A stretch of 64,000 nucleotides of DNA from Ligula intestinalis. Taxonomy: Eukaryota > Platyhelminthes > Cestoda > Diphyllobothriidea > Diphyllobothriidae. The notes under the pieces are model-generated. The model made no database searches, had not been told where the DNA came from, and was given only the letters and a program-made list of their open reading frames with translations. The translations under genes were made by a program, and so were the position numbers. The first letter of the stretch is position 1; every line of letters begins with the position of its first letter. The DNA lies in the NCBI GenBank assembly GCA_036362985.1, contig JAYGXS010000007.1, forward strand, positions 13,292,614 to 13,356,613, read 5' to 3'. Shown one piece after another: positions 10,401 through 23,300 of this stretch.

Positions 10401-13400
10401 CCTCAAAGCACACACACACACACAGGTCATACTATAACATACTACTACTGGCCTTTGTAAGTATGCTTACTAGCAGCGGCATCATAGTCCTCGCAGTCCC
10501 AACCTAGTACAAACGGGCACAGTCTGATGGATAGAGTATGAGAGGGTGGAGGTCAAGGCAACCTCTGCTGTGCTCAAGGTCCTAAACATGATATTACCCA
10601 TAGTAGTTTAAACCCACAATCACACTCCTGTTGAGATCAAGGCGTTATGAGCCCCAACGTTGGCTTTAATCAGCGTCACCTCTGACACATGGTAGTGTCA
10701 GTGTTAGTAGCAGTAATACTAACGCGCGGCTACATTGATAGCTAGTATTAGTAGAAATAGGATTAGCCGTATCTGTGTCGGCCTCATTGACCCTGTCTTG
10801 ACACCTACTGAAAGTGAGTGAGGGTAGAAAGTACAGTAATACTAAAGCAAAGTCTGCTGTCACTTAAGACTAAATTAGGCGGGGTCCCTGGCTTGCATTG
10901 GAGAAAGTAGTCAACGCCGGATCCAATCTGTTCTTCTCGACTATGCTGAAAATGAAGAGTGCCGGTGGCGTTAACAACGTCTGCTATCACTTTAAACTAC
11001 TCCCAGCAACCGGTCACCATCACTGTACCAACTTGCTGGTGCATATGGTGGACCTCATCGGAATCGATGGTCGAAGAATCATTTACCGTGAACTATTACA
11101 GTTGTTGTCATGCATTGCCATTCCGTGAAAATTCAAACCGCTGTATGCTTCTGTTCATCATCTAACTCATGTAAAGACGAGATGCCATTGAAAAGCCGTC
11201 ACGAAATTTATTAAATTCAATAAATCCTGCTGTCTGTGCTATGTTTATTTATGTCTACGTATACATATTAATGTAGTATTTAGTTTTATGACTTAAAGTT
11301 ATTGTGGGTTATTCGTTTACAGCCGTTATTACCACTGGACCCGTAGTACAGAATCTTGAGTTTGCCAAGTAATTGGGAAGAGGATTCGATCACCTGACGT
11401 TTCGACAGCTGTCGCAGATATTTCATCAGAGACATGAGCAGAAAATAGAAGCAGAAATGGGCGATACACAGGGAATTCCAGTACTTATAGGACACAGTTA
11501 TTATTGCTTAAGTATGAAAAACAAAGATGACTGCCCTCTTGTCCTCTATAGGAATCATCCATATAGAATCGGGTGTAGTTGCGGACAAAGCAACTACGTC
11601 GGAGAACCTGGCAGACTTTGCAAGACGCGAATTGCCAAACATTCGACAGCAGTGCAGCAAAATGATGCCCACTCTCAATTTGCAGTCAATTCGACCAGAC
11701 CCGGCCACACATTCAAATTTACTGAGGCTCAAATTCTCGTGTGAGCCGAGAATTACTTGAGTCATGGCTCACCGGCCCCCAGTCCATAAACTGGACTGGC
11801 CCAATCCATATTCGGTGCTGAGGCTCAATTTGGCCAAAGCAAGTGGCACTTGGGGAAAGCACGGGCCACCGCGTCGCCTTACGCCAACACTGGGGAACCA
11901 GGTAGCCGAGCAATCATCACGTCCAAGTCTGCCAGGCGTGATGCAAGTTCAGTAGGTCACGCCCCGCATGTCGGTCATCAAGCAATCCACGCGCAAGAGG
12001 GCAATTAGTGTTGGCCCAGCGATCCAATTTCCTTCTCAGCCCTACTTTTTTTGCTATTGCCGTGATGTTTATAAGGAACCCTTACCAAATGCTATTGACC
12101 ATATTCAGTCAGAGGCGCTGATCCGAAAAAAACGGCGTGTGTTCCATCTTTGTGTTGGAAAGTGGACCCGACCAGTTCATGTAAGTGGCAGAAAAAATAG
12201 GTGAGCAGTGACCGTGTGTCACAAAGGCTGACAAAAAGAGCGTGCAGAACCAACACTATACAATTCCCGAACATCAGCAGCAACCACCCGATTGGTCACA
12301 AACACAGCTGCGTAAGAGCGCTATACCAGCGCGTTGAGACGCATTGCAACGAAGTGGAAGACAATGTAGTTGAATAACAATATCTTCGACAGGTACTGAG
12401 AGCGAATGGTTACCCACGCAATTTTGTCAACCGGTGGATACGCAGACGAGGGAAGAAGTGGCCCAAAAGTTTGGAGGGCTCCTCCGTATGTGAAAAGTGT
12501 ATCGGAGCAGTCAGCTGCCTGCTCATCCCATTTTGAGTTGGAGTTGCGCACAGGCCAGAATCAACCACCACAAAAAAGTGTTGGGGTCGTTTGCCGGATC
12601 CGATGCAGTTGTGGACAAAGTAACTATATCGGGAAAACCGATAGATAGCTCCAGACGCGAATGGCCGAGCACGCAGCGGCGGTGAGGAAGAAAGACCACC
12701 AACTTCCAGGTTGCAACTAACTCGACGGGGTCCGGCCATATTTTCAAGTTTAACAAGGCCGAAATCCTCGTAAGAGGCGACAACCGCGTGATCGGTGAGC
12801 TGTTCGAGTCATGGTTCTCAGGCCCACAGTCCATCAACAAGCGCAACTGTTTGCGGTTTCCATACTGCGTACTGAGACATTGTCTGAACAAGAGAATCAG
12901 TCACTTGAGAATAGTCGGTCCCAGCAACAACTCTGACGACAGCGAGCATAATTTTCGCGCAATCACCAAGCCCGCATCCAACACGGACAACGAAATAGCG
13001 GCAATTAATGAGTCAAAAGCAAAGTGTCAAGCCATCACGGCACCAATTAAGACTTTAAGCGGCGATTACAGCAGCTGATAATTATAGTACGCATGTGAAT
13101 AACCGCTACGAACTATAGATACGGTACCATCTGTGCATGTATCACCAAAATCTGCATATGGATCAGACTATCCTACCATCACTTATGATTAAGCATTCTC
13201 GACAGAATCCGAAACGCCAGGAAAATAAATTCTTGTTCAAGAGATTGCATCTTCTTCTGCTTCTTCAGAACAAAAAACATTAGTTTCATTAACCCAATTG
13301 TAAAAAAATTCGTCGGGGCCTTGGTGGGATCCATACCCACGCCAGTGGAGAAGGGGAAGACTTGAGTACAGCCAACTGAGCCATCGTTGTCCCACTGTAG

Positions 13401-14275
13401 GCATGAATTTAATCACACTTGGGTCGATTTACCTGCGGTGAGACCTTGATATCTCAGTTGGCTAGAAAGTTGTCTGTTCACAAGCTTTCCCTACTCCCTC
13501 CCCACCCCCGCTGGCGTGGGTTCAAATCCCACCGAGGCCCTGCCGAATGTTTCACAATTGGGTCAATTGATCAATTAATCAAATACGTGAACCTCCCCTC
13601 TTCTAATGAGACATATATATATATATGTTAATGAATGATACCTCAGACATTGTCCGGTCGCCTGTCGAAGCTTCTTCACTTCGGCCTTGCCCTCAATCCT
13701 ACGCTCCAGAAGGGGAAGACAAGAAAAGAAGCGCGAGGGCTCTATCGTCGAGAGCGGTGCCAGGGGTTCTGCTGAACCAGGCGCGGTAATGGGGGGACGG
13801 CGCTGATGCTCTTTTGCTTCCTTTATGGTGGCAACAAGGCTGTTACACGCCTCTGAGAGCCGTGTCTTGTCAATATGGTGGTACTGTTGTAGCAGTAGAG
13901 TGTGGGCATTCTAAAACAGGCGAGCGAGCGAGAGAGAGGTTTACAAACAAGACGATGCGGGATTCTACCAGCAGTGCAGGGTATCCAAATCTTGCTCTAA
14001 CAGAGACAGTCAGGCCATAGTACGTCCACGTGCAAGACGAGTCAAAGTACCAGTGAAACGCACCAACAAAAGAGTTTCGCATGAAATGTTCCTGATATTG
14101 TTCAGAAGAAAAAAAAGTACTTTCGTGGACAATTCTGACCATGATGGTGGCAGTGATGAAGGATGAGGAGGACGGAGAGCTGGATGAGGAGGAGGAGGAG
14201 GAAGAAGAAGAGGGGGGAGAGGAGGGGAAATAGGATGTGGAGGGGAGGGGGAAAAGGAGAAGTGGAGGGGGAAGA

Positions 14276-14308
<33 letters not shown>

Positions 14309-17300
14309 GGAGGAGGAGGAGGAGGAGGNNNNNNNNNNNNNNNNNNNNNNNNNNNNNNNNNNNNNNNNNNNNNNNNNNNNNNNNNNNNNNNNNNNNNNNN
14401 NNNNNNNNNNNNNNNNNNNNNNNNNNNNGAGGAGGAGGAGGAGGAGGAGGAGGAGGAGGAGGAGGAGGAGGAGGTGAATGAAAAGGATAGGGAGCAGGAC
14501 AAGGACGCGGAGTGGAAGGGGTGGACGATAAGGAGGAAGATGAGGAGGAGTGAAGGTGGAGGATAATGGGAGGAGGATGATGGGGAGAGGAAGAAGGACG
14601 GGGAGCAGGGTGGGGGGAGGAGAAGAAGAAGAACAAGAACAAGAAGAACAAGAAGAAGACGAAGAAGAAGAAACGGGAAGAAGAAGACGAAGAAGAAGAA
14701 GAAGAAGAAGAAGAAGAAGAAGAAGAAGAAGAAGGAGGAGGAGAAGAAGAAGAAGGAGAAGAAGAAGACGAAGAAGAGTAGAAGGAAGATGAAGTAGAAG
14801 AAGAAGAAAAGGGAAGAAGAGGAGACGGAGGGGGGAGGAGGAGATGGAGGTGGACAAGACAATGTCGCAATCTGCCAGCAGTGGACTCTGCTGGACATCA
14901 AAATCACACTCTGAGAGACATTCAGGGCATAGCATGTGTGCGTGAAAGACGCGTCTAAAAAGGGACGGATTTCCTCATGAAAAAAGTTTCGCGTGAAATT
15001 TTCCTGATATTGTCAGGAGGATAATAGTATTGTTGTGGACAATACTGACGATGTTTGCGGCGGGGATGAAGGAGGAAGACGGAAAGCTGGACGATAAGGT
15101 GGATTGAAGGGGGTAGATGAGGATGAGGAGGAGGAGGAGAAGGAGGAGGAGGAAACAAAGGACTTTGAACGACTTGGTATAGAAGCAAAAAGGCAATGGA
15201 ATATAGTATATTAGAGGGTAAAGACTAAGTTATTCGCCCACCTTAGATACCCCTATAGCTCCATAAACCTGTCTTACGAGGGCGGTAGTATTAGTTTAGT
15301 TCTGTTTTTAGTTTTAGTGTAGTTTTGTTAAGTGTACTCAGTGCAATTTAGTAGACAGTGGTGATTTAAGTATGCTTATCTAACTTTTGGCGGCATCCAA
15401 CTGAGGAAAAACTAAAATCAAACGAATAAGCAAACTAAAATGAATAATGTGAAAACTGTATAAACAGCAAAATGTAATGGATCCATCAATTTCGAGAGTG
15501 CTCTTCAGTTGCTACCTCTCATTGCATAACGTGAATGAACGTCAGACATATTATGCCACTGAGCTTATAATTTGCAATCTAACAAAGCTTGTACCGATTC
15601 CTAGTGCGAAGGATACCTTGCCGATGGACGCCACTTCAAACTGTGTTTATGAATTTACATGCACTTGCGGATGCAAGTATATAGGGCGAACGCAAAAGCA
15701 ATTGGCCACCAGAGCAAAGGAGCACTTAGCCAGCTGGTTGCTTAAGCAAGAAAAACGAACTCCCCGCTCATCGATCACTGAACACCTCTTAGATACGGGC
15801 CATTCCATGGACCTTAAAACCTCCTTCCGAGTACTTGTTCAGGCACGAACAACTCGCACCTTACGCTACCTAGAGGCGGCCTACATAAGGCGGTTTAAAC
15901 CCGACCTATATAAACAATTGGAGCATGTGGTGAAACTAACTCTACCTTGGTAACACTGGCTCCTTGTTTACACATTCCTCCTTCCCCAATTTTTCTTTCT
16001 CTTTTGCTTAGACGTTTTTTCACCAGTTTTTGCTATCTACAGCGCTTAAATTTCAGCTATATCGATTGCCTCTTGGCCATTTACAGGAACCTTGCCGTTT
16101 TGTATCGATTTTTTATGAATTCAATTGTGTATTTTCTCTGACGTTCATTCACGTTATGCAATAAGAGGTAGAAACTGAAGAGCACTCTCAAAACTGATGG
16201 ATACATTAAATTTTGCCGTTTATATAGTCTTCAAATTTTCACCAGGGAAAAGAAGCTTTCAAATGAATAAAATGAAAAGTAACCATGGGACTAGGGGATA
16301 TTGAAGGTGGGTGACAAACCTAACTTTTAACGATCAGCGGCTTGTCATACCAGGAGCAATCCTAATTCGTTCTGCATAAATTCTAAGTGAAATACAAAAC
16401 AGCACACCTCTGCTTAGTCAGGCACATTTCCAACACACGAAGAAATTTCCATTTTTCATCTAGTGTAAGAGGACTTCAAAGTGGAGAAAAATAGAACCTT
16501 AAACTACCTGAAGATGGAGAATTTGCGCTGAATAGTTCTTCTTATCACCGGCTACCAGAGCTGCCCTGTACTCCGCTTGTGCCTCCATCAAATCCGCCTT
16601 GACAGTAAGCCGCGAGACCCAGTCCTGAAAGTAGAGAAAGGGGGAACTGGTAATGAAATAATATCTATTGAGTAGGTTCTAAAGGCATAAGCGGTAGATA
16701 CCTTCGAAATCCATAACTTTGCAGAACAAACCCATACCTACACACTACACATTTCTGAACTGAATGCAACCAAACTGCAGTCACGATATCTACGCCGACC
16801 CTGTAAGGCAATATCTAGAAGTGGATTTAGCCAAATTCACTCCCTTTATTTCCCTGTGACATGACACCACACTACTAAGAACGACTGGCACTCTCTGTAG
16901 CATACTTCGTCCTCTCGAAGATTGTTTGCTTGCTTCCATGCTTGCTTGCTTCAAGCAGCCAATAGGCATGCGCCCATTCCTGCATGTATGCATGTCCAAC
17001 GAGAAGGAATGAGAGGGCGCAAGACACTGATTGCATTCGGTTCGATGAAGTGCCTGTAGCCGCCATCCGACAGTTACCATTTAACTGAACATAAGGTTTT
17101 AAGTTGTAGCTATTTCTTAACGCCTCCAAAACTTGATATTATAAAAAATATTATTCTGCTCAATCAAAAGATCAGCACTTTTTACATTTGTCTGACGTAA
17201 CACAGTTGTAGTGGTCGCTGCTGCCCGACGCTCTCCTAACTCTTGACACCAGAGACAAGGCCACTCAGAGCATAGAACCTTGCGCGAAGGCATTTTTCGG

Positions 17301-20300
17301 CATGCCTCTGACCAAACGCAAACTGGCGTGCGAGACACGGACCGCTCACGCCGGTGCGCCCATCTCGTGCGGTCCAACCAATCACCATCAAGGCTGCTGA
17401 GACAAAGAGAGCATTCAGCGGCTTCCCGGGATTACTGTCGCTCGATGACACTTGGGATTCCGTCCCGAGCGGGGCGGAAGCAGGCAGCGTCGTTTGCCGT
17501 TAGGAGTAACTCTATTAGTCTCAACAACTGGCAATACATTTTCCAAAGGTCGTTTTATTACTGTTCCTACGTTTTCGTGCATACGCTAATGCCGGTTTGC
17601 GAGTGATCATAAATCTTACGCAAACTTCGACATTTTGAACGACTTCTCCGCCGTACTGTATAGTGACGAGCTCCACATAGGCTAGTTAGAATTAACAGAT
17701 AACAAATAAAGAAGAGCAATCCCGAGCTGCAGCACGCAATGCTAGCGTATGCGACGAACCCGGTACAGTGTAATGGGCGAACTGGAGATCCGAATAGCAG
17801 TCAGGTCAGAAGTAGCAATTTTCCAACAGCCCATTTGGCGATGTTTAGCGGACGGGAAAATACCTAAACTAGCACAGGTTCTTTCCCTTAAATAAAAAAC
17901 GAAATCTAGTCCAGGAATTAGCAGCTAGAACGCGACGGATCTGCTCTGCTGAGACTGTCGAAGCAGAACGCCAACAGCTGTAGAACGCGTTTCTTGGAAG
18001 TGGATACCCAGAAGGGTTCATCCTCAGAAATATTGGCAAAAGCGCCAAAAAGCCTGCTACCTTAAGCGCAGAAAAGAAAGACTTGTTCATAAGAGTGCCT
18101 TTCTTAGCGATGCAATAAGCAAGCTGGTAAGACGATGCCGGAAGGCTGTGATCACAAAAGCTTTCCTTAAGGCGGGTTCTTCGCAAACTTGTAGTGGCAA
18201 GCTCCACACGAAAAGCACTTGTGAACGCTTGCCGTGGCTAGCTCAAGTCGGAGTGCACTTCTGAGTGCTTGCCATTTCCGGCCTCTGGAACAGCCAATCA
18301 CAGGCCAACTCAAACAGGGCCTCATGTAAAGACCGCCGAGCAGACATCACTTCAGACGCCATCCGCTGGCTTGCGGTTGTGCGGTCGTCTGACAGTCAAT
18401 TTCCTACTGCTTATCCTCTCACCTCTTTCGCTGCAGAATTAACTCTTCTTACCACTCTGGCCTCCCATGACTTCTTTCTCCTCTTAGGAAACCGGGCCTG
18501 AAGATCGCAGTTGCCAGGGTGTCCCTTTCTTAATACTCAACTGTACATTCGGTTCGAATGTGGCCGCCATCCGCCATATGCACTGTGTGCATGCGTGCGC
18601 GTGTTTACTTTCCAAATCGTGGTTTAATCGACTGAATGAAAGCAGAATAAGCCCGACAAGTCACACTATGCCTCCACCACTGCGCGGTTTCCAGCCCATA
18701 ACAACTTTTCAGAACAGTTTGCTATTCAGTCTGACGCTCGACGAGGCTCTGTGTTCATTCACCCATTATATTTAACGAAGCCATGAACTGGATTCTCGGG
18801 AAGGCCCTACGGTATCGAGCTTGTATTCGGACGCCGGTTGACTGGCCTCGACTATGACGATTACATCGCTTTACTAGCTTCAAGCTTTGGAGAACTAGGG
18901 TGTCACGCGTTAAACGAGGTGGTTAACTCCGTCGGTTTGACTAAACACGCTGGCAGCCCTGTAGATGTATGGCCGTTAACTTGAAGAAATAGACAGCTTT
19001 AAATAGATCGGGGTGAGGCTGCTAAGGATGGCATTGTCTTCTGAATCGATGCTGCACATCGAGTTTTTCTTTATCCTACGAAAGCGCCTACGAATCCGAC
19101 ACGACATCTCTATCACCATAAAAATCTATGGATACCATGAATCCCTCCGGTTAGTCCTCCGCCATGAATATGAATGGTGGGCTTTGAGCGTTGAAGACGA
19201 GCGAAGGCTGGAGGTACCTGACCACCGCTGCCTGAAAACCATCCTTCGAGTGAAGTATACCGACCGTCCGCATTCGCTGCGGCAGCATCGCGAGGATATC
19301 GCAGACCATCCTAGTAAGACGACTAAGGTGATTTGAGCACGTTCTCCGTCGTCCGCCTCACGAGCTGCTATGCTCTTGCCCTACAGACGGCGCCGTAGTC
19401 CACTTGGAGACGTCGAAGAGGAGGACGACTCAAGACCTGGCTAAGCACCCTTCATCAAAGCGTCAAAGCGATCCTTGGACCTCCGATGTTCGGTCTCAGT
19501 CGCTAGAGAAGGGAATAGGTGGAGCTTTCCGGTATCACGCTGCCGCCAATCGACATGCGGGGAGCGGTACTATTAATGATATCATTGAGACCGGCTAGAT
19601 CAAACATAATCACAGCCATATCAAGTACGAGTAAGTATATAACGGGAGTGGGATTTGCAGTGTGTTCAGAGAAATAGGAAAGAATTCAAAATAAAAACGG
19701 AGACGCACTTCTGGAAGGAGCTGAAGTGAGGACGCTTTCGATACTTCCTGCACAGCCTGTCGATAATGTTCGGAGGCCAGTCTAGCTTTCGCAGCTATCT
19801 GCTCCGGATGCGTATCGTCGTCTGCAATAAGAAGATAAAAGCCGGATGTCAGGACAATCTGTGACACAAAGAGGAATATATTTCTCGCCAAAGTTATGTA
19901 GAGTAAGTGTAGTGAGCCCTAAACTAGAGAGCTACTTGCGTTGGCAATATGAATACACAGGTATGCCGTAAAGAAACCATCAACCAAGACCCCGCCTCCG
20001 TCGAATCGCTGGTCCATGTCAATTGACGTCGACTGGAACAGCTCATCATGCATATGTGCCTTAGAAAAACAAGGTTTAATCCTATATCCGGCAACAAGTG
20101 ATGCGACCGAAGATCCTAACCTGAAATAAAAAAGCAGGCGCTGTCTACCGACTTTAGTGCAGTAGCCGCATATGCAGCTACGTTGGAGAAACCGGTCGGC
20201 AGCTACAAACGCGAATGCATGAGCATAAGCTGGTGGTAAGAAAGCTGGACCTAAAATCGGAGGTAGCAAACCATGCTGCAGAGATAGGGTACGTCTTCAA

Positions 20301-23300
20301 CTTTGACGCCATCAAAATTGTGGGACAAGGTGACGATCACAGGTCAAAGCAGATTAAAGAAGCCGGGATGTCGACGGACTGTTCGGTAAACCGCCACATA
20401 AATTTGCCGGTTCCCTATGTTGTATTACGAACATTCTTATCAGGGGACAATCACGACGCGGAACAATCGGGGCCGTCAACCAGCGATACGGTCAACCTAC
20501 CTGCCCATGAGACAGGTTGTGGTGAGACGCGGGGGAGGGTCATGCGAAACAAGTGGCCAGCACGCGGGGAGATCAAATGAACACTGACGCCCGTTGCAAA
20601 CAGTATCAACGCAGAGCAGAGCCACGGGGGACGGTTACCAGGCGGTTGGTGCGGTGTGCGGTTACCACCTAGAGACGCGAACTACACAGAGCGGCTTAAA
20701 CTGAATCGGTAATTTACGCACGCGGAAGAACGGAGCGGTATATAGCGAGAGCCAGGAGCCAGAGTATTCACCCCCTGAAGATGGATAGACCAGAAAGCTA
20801 TCCAAAACGTCAGATAAAAAATTAACCTCTTCCGCTGAACCTGCATTCTCCTTCTGACATACCACCCGGGATCCGAATTTTCACTACTATTACTGTAATC
20901 CTATAGTATTAAACAAAGCTGGATAAAAAAACAAAAACCTCAAAAAAACGTAAAATCTGTCGGGAAATTGACAGAGAGGGAGAAGAGAGCATCCCCCACA
21001 CACAGCATCAGCACATTACATAGTTAGTACTGATCTTTGGCGTACTTCCCTTGCTACAAACAACCTAAAGTTAGCATGTTAGGCTAAAAGCCGTAGCTTG
21101 GAAGGTTGTCAACTGATGGGATAATTCAACATGCGCGGTCAGGCCCATGTGTGTGTGTGTTGGGGTTGAATGGCTGACTAGGGAGAGTCAGGCTGCAATT
21201 GCTCCTTTTTATGTGAGATTCAAACCAGGTTTTGCGGCACGCTTAGGGGCGGATCCGACCGCGCCAAACATCTACGCCCTGAGACCTGTGAATGAGGGAA
21301 GAGGGAGTTCAGCAAATGCAGAGGAAGTCTACTAACGCTTAAAACTAATCCACGCCTAAGTCACCCGGCTGGCCTTCAGCTTACCGAAGCACTTAGTGGA
21401 CATAGTCATAATCGACGGTCGAACTTTCATCAAGACGATCATCCCTGGACGACAGTACCCGCCCGTTGAGTTAACTTCGGGCTACCCCAGACAGTCTCAT
21501 TTTACTATGCCGAGCGATAGTATTGCTGGTACTATTTCTGCCTGCATTATTACTCAGATGTGACGCTGATGAAGGTCGTTACTGAGTACACATATCACCT
21601 CAATATCAACGCAGGCAGTAGTACTGGTAGTATCACTGTCGCTTTTTATTTTTCGCTGTTTGATTAGGCAGGAGTTTCCTTGGTAGTGGTAGAACAAAAC
21701 TCCACATTTCCAGGTTTGTCGACAGTGATTCGAGCTCGATTTGAGCACGATTGGGGTTAGGGTAAGGGGTTAGGATTAGGGTTATGGTCAGGGTCAGAGG
21801 TTAGGGTAAGGGTTACGGCAAGTGTGGGATAGTGATACCTTAGATAAAAAGCCCGAAGTTTCTGCATAATATTACAAAAAGTCTTCAAAAAATCCATTAT
21901 TACTGGGTTTTGGGCAAAGGAAAGTTTTCAGAATAAAACACTACGTTTCCAAGATTGTCGACAGCGATTTGTGCTTGATTTATTTTTTGCGCCTTTTTAG
22001 GATTTACGCGCCCAACGCCGTCAGCCTATAGCCACCGTTTTAAATTACTTCAACAAAATTTTCGACTTTTTTCTTATTTTCACAAAATCCTTTTTTGGTA
22101 ATTCAGTTTTATCAACTTAAAAAAAACCCTTTCTCACGGTTGCCGTATGAAAACAACCAACGGCTTGTCATATCCAAGATCACTACCAAGGAAACTCCTG
22201 CCGTTTGATTAAATCACTGAAAGCTACTGCATATTGCAAGACAATAAGTGATGGAAAGGAGCGTGGGTGGCAGGTTCATTTTTCGCATTCTGCTTAAATC
22301 ACCGAAAGCTATTGTATACTGCTAGAAAATAAGTGATGGAAATGAGTGTTGGCTGGCCGGTTGGATTTAGTATTTTTCGTGGCCAAATTCCAAGAGTGCG
22401 CCTACGCTGTACTGACGGACAGTCAAACGATTGCGAACTGGGCCATTTTTTGCGAAAAATTGTTTTGGCTGAGTGTACTCCCGCAATACATGTTGATTGT
22501 AGTATCCTAACTAAAAACGAAGGGGTAGGGAATGTTCGCGTTGATATGAATGGTTCTCATTTTACTTAACTGAGTGATGGTATTGCTGGTATTATTTCTG
22601 TCTGTATTAATTGGTCGGAAGTGACGCTGATTAAGGTCAGCACTAGACACATATCGCCTCAATCTCAACAGGAATTGTAGTAGCTGTCACGGTGCGCTTA
22701 TGGCTGTGGCTTGGAAATTTTACCATCTAATGGGATAATTCGAAATGCGTGGTCAGGCCCCTTTCCATCCATCTCTGACACGGTTGAGCGGGGGAAGAGT
22801 GAGTGTGGTAGATACAAAGCAAGTCTACTACCGCTTAAAACTAATCCACGCCTGAGTCACCGGGCTGGCCTTCAGCTTGTCGAAGCAGCTAGTGGACATA
22901 GTAATAATCGACGGTCGAACTGGCAGTAAGACCATCATCCTTGCGCGACAGTATCCGTTTGTGCTACCCCAACCAGTAAACAGGTGATAACTACGTAAAA
23001 TACGTCTGAATCAAGCCGCCATCATACCATTAGGTCCCTAGAGTAAACAGTCGTGGACCAGGCTGCGACGGCACTTGCAGGCCAATTACCCGCAAAGGTG
23101 CAGTAAACCATGACGATCCTCCGGCCTGGTGTATGTGACATAATTCGCGATCCACCCCCTATTGAACAGAATTTCTACCAAGCTAGCTCTCTGGAGCTCA
23201 AACACATTCAAACAAGACAAATGTTACAAGGGTAGTCCCGTCGTCCTCCTTACATACGGAAAACTCATAAAAGAAGTTAAACGTGTTCAAGGAGTCTAGG

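Noticed and set aside
13870..14935. Long open frames rich in Ser, Leu, Pro, Glu or Arg
   Set aside because: They are readings of the GAG/GAA tract and run through the N gap; no coding signal.
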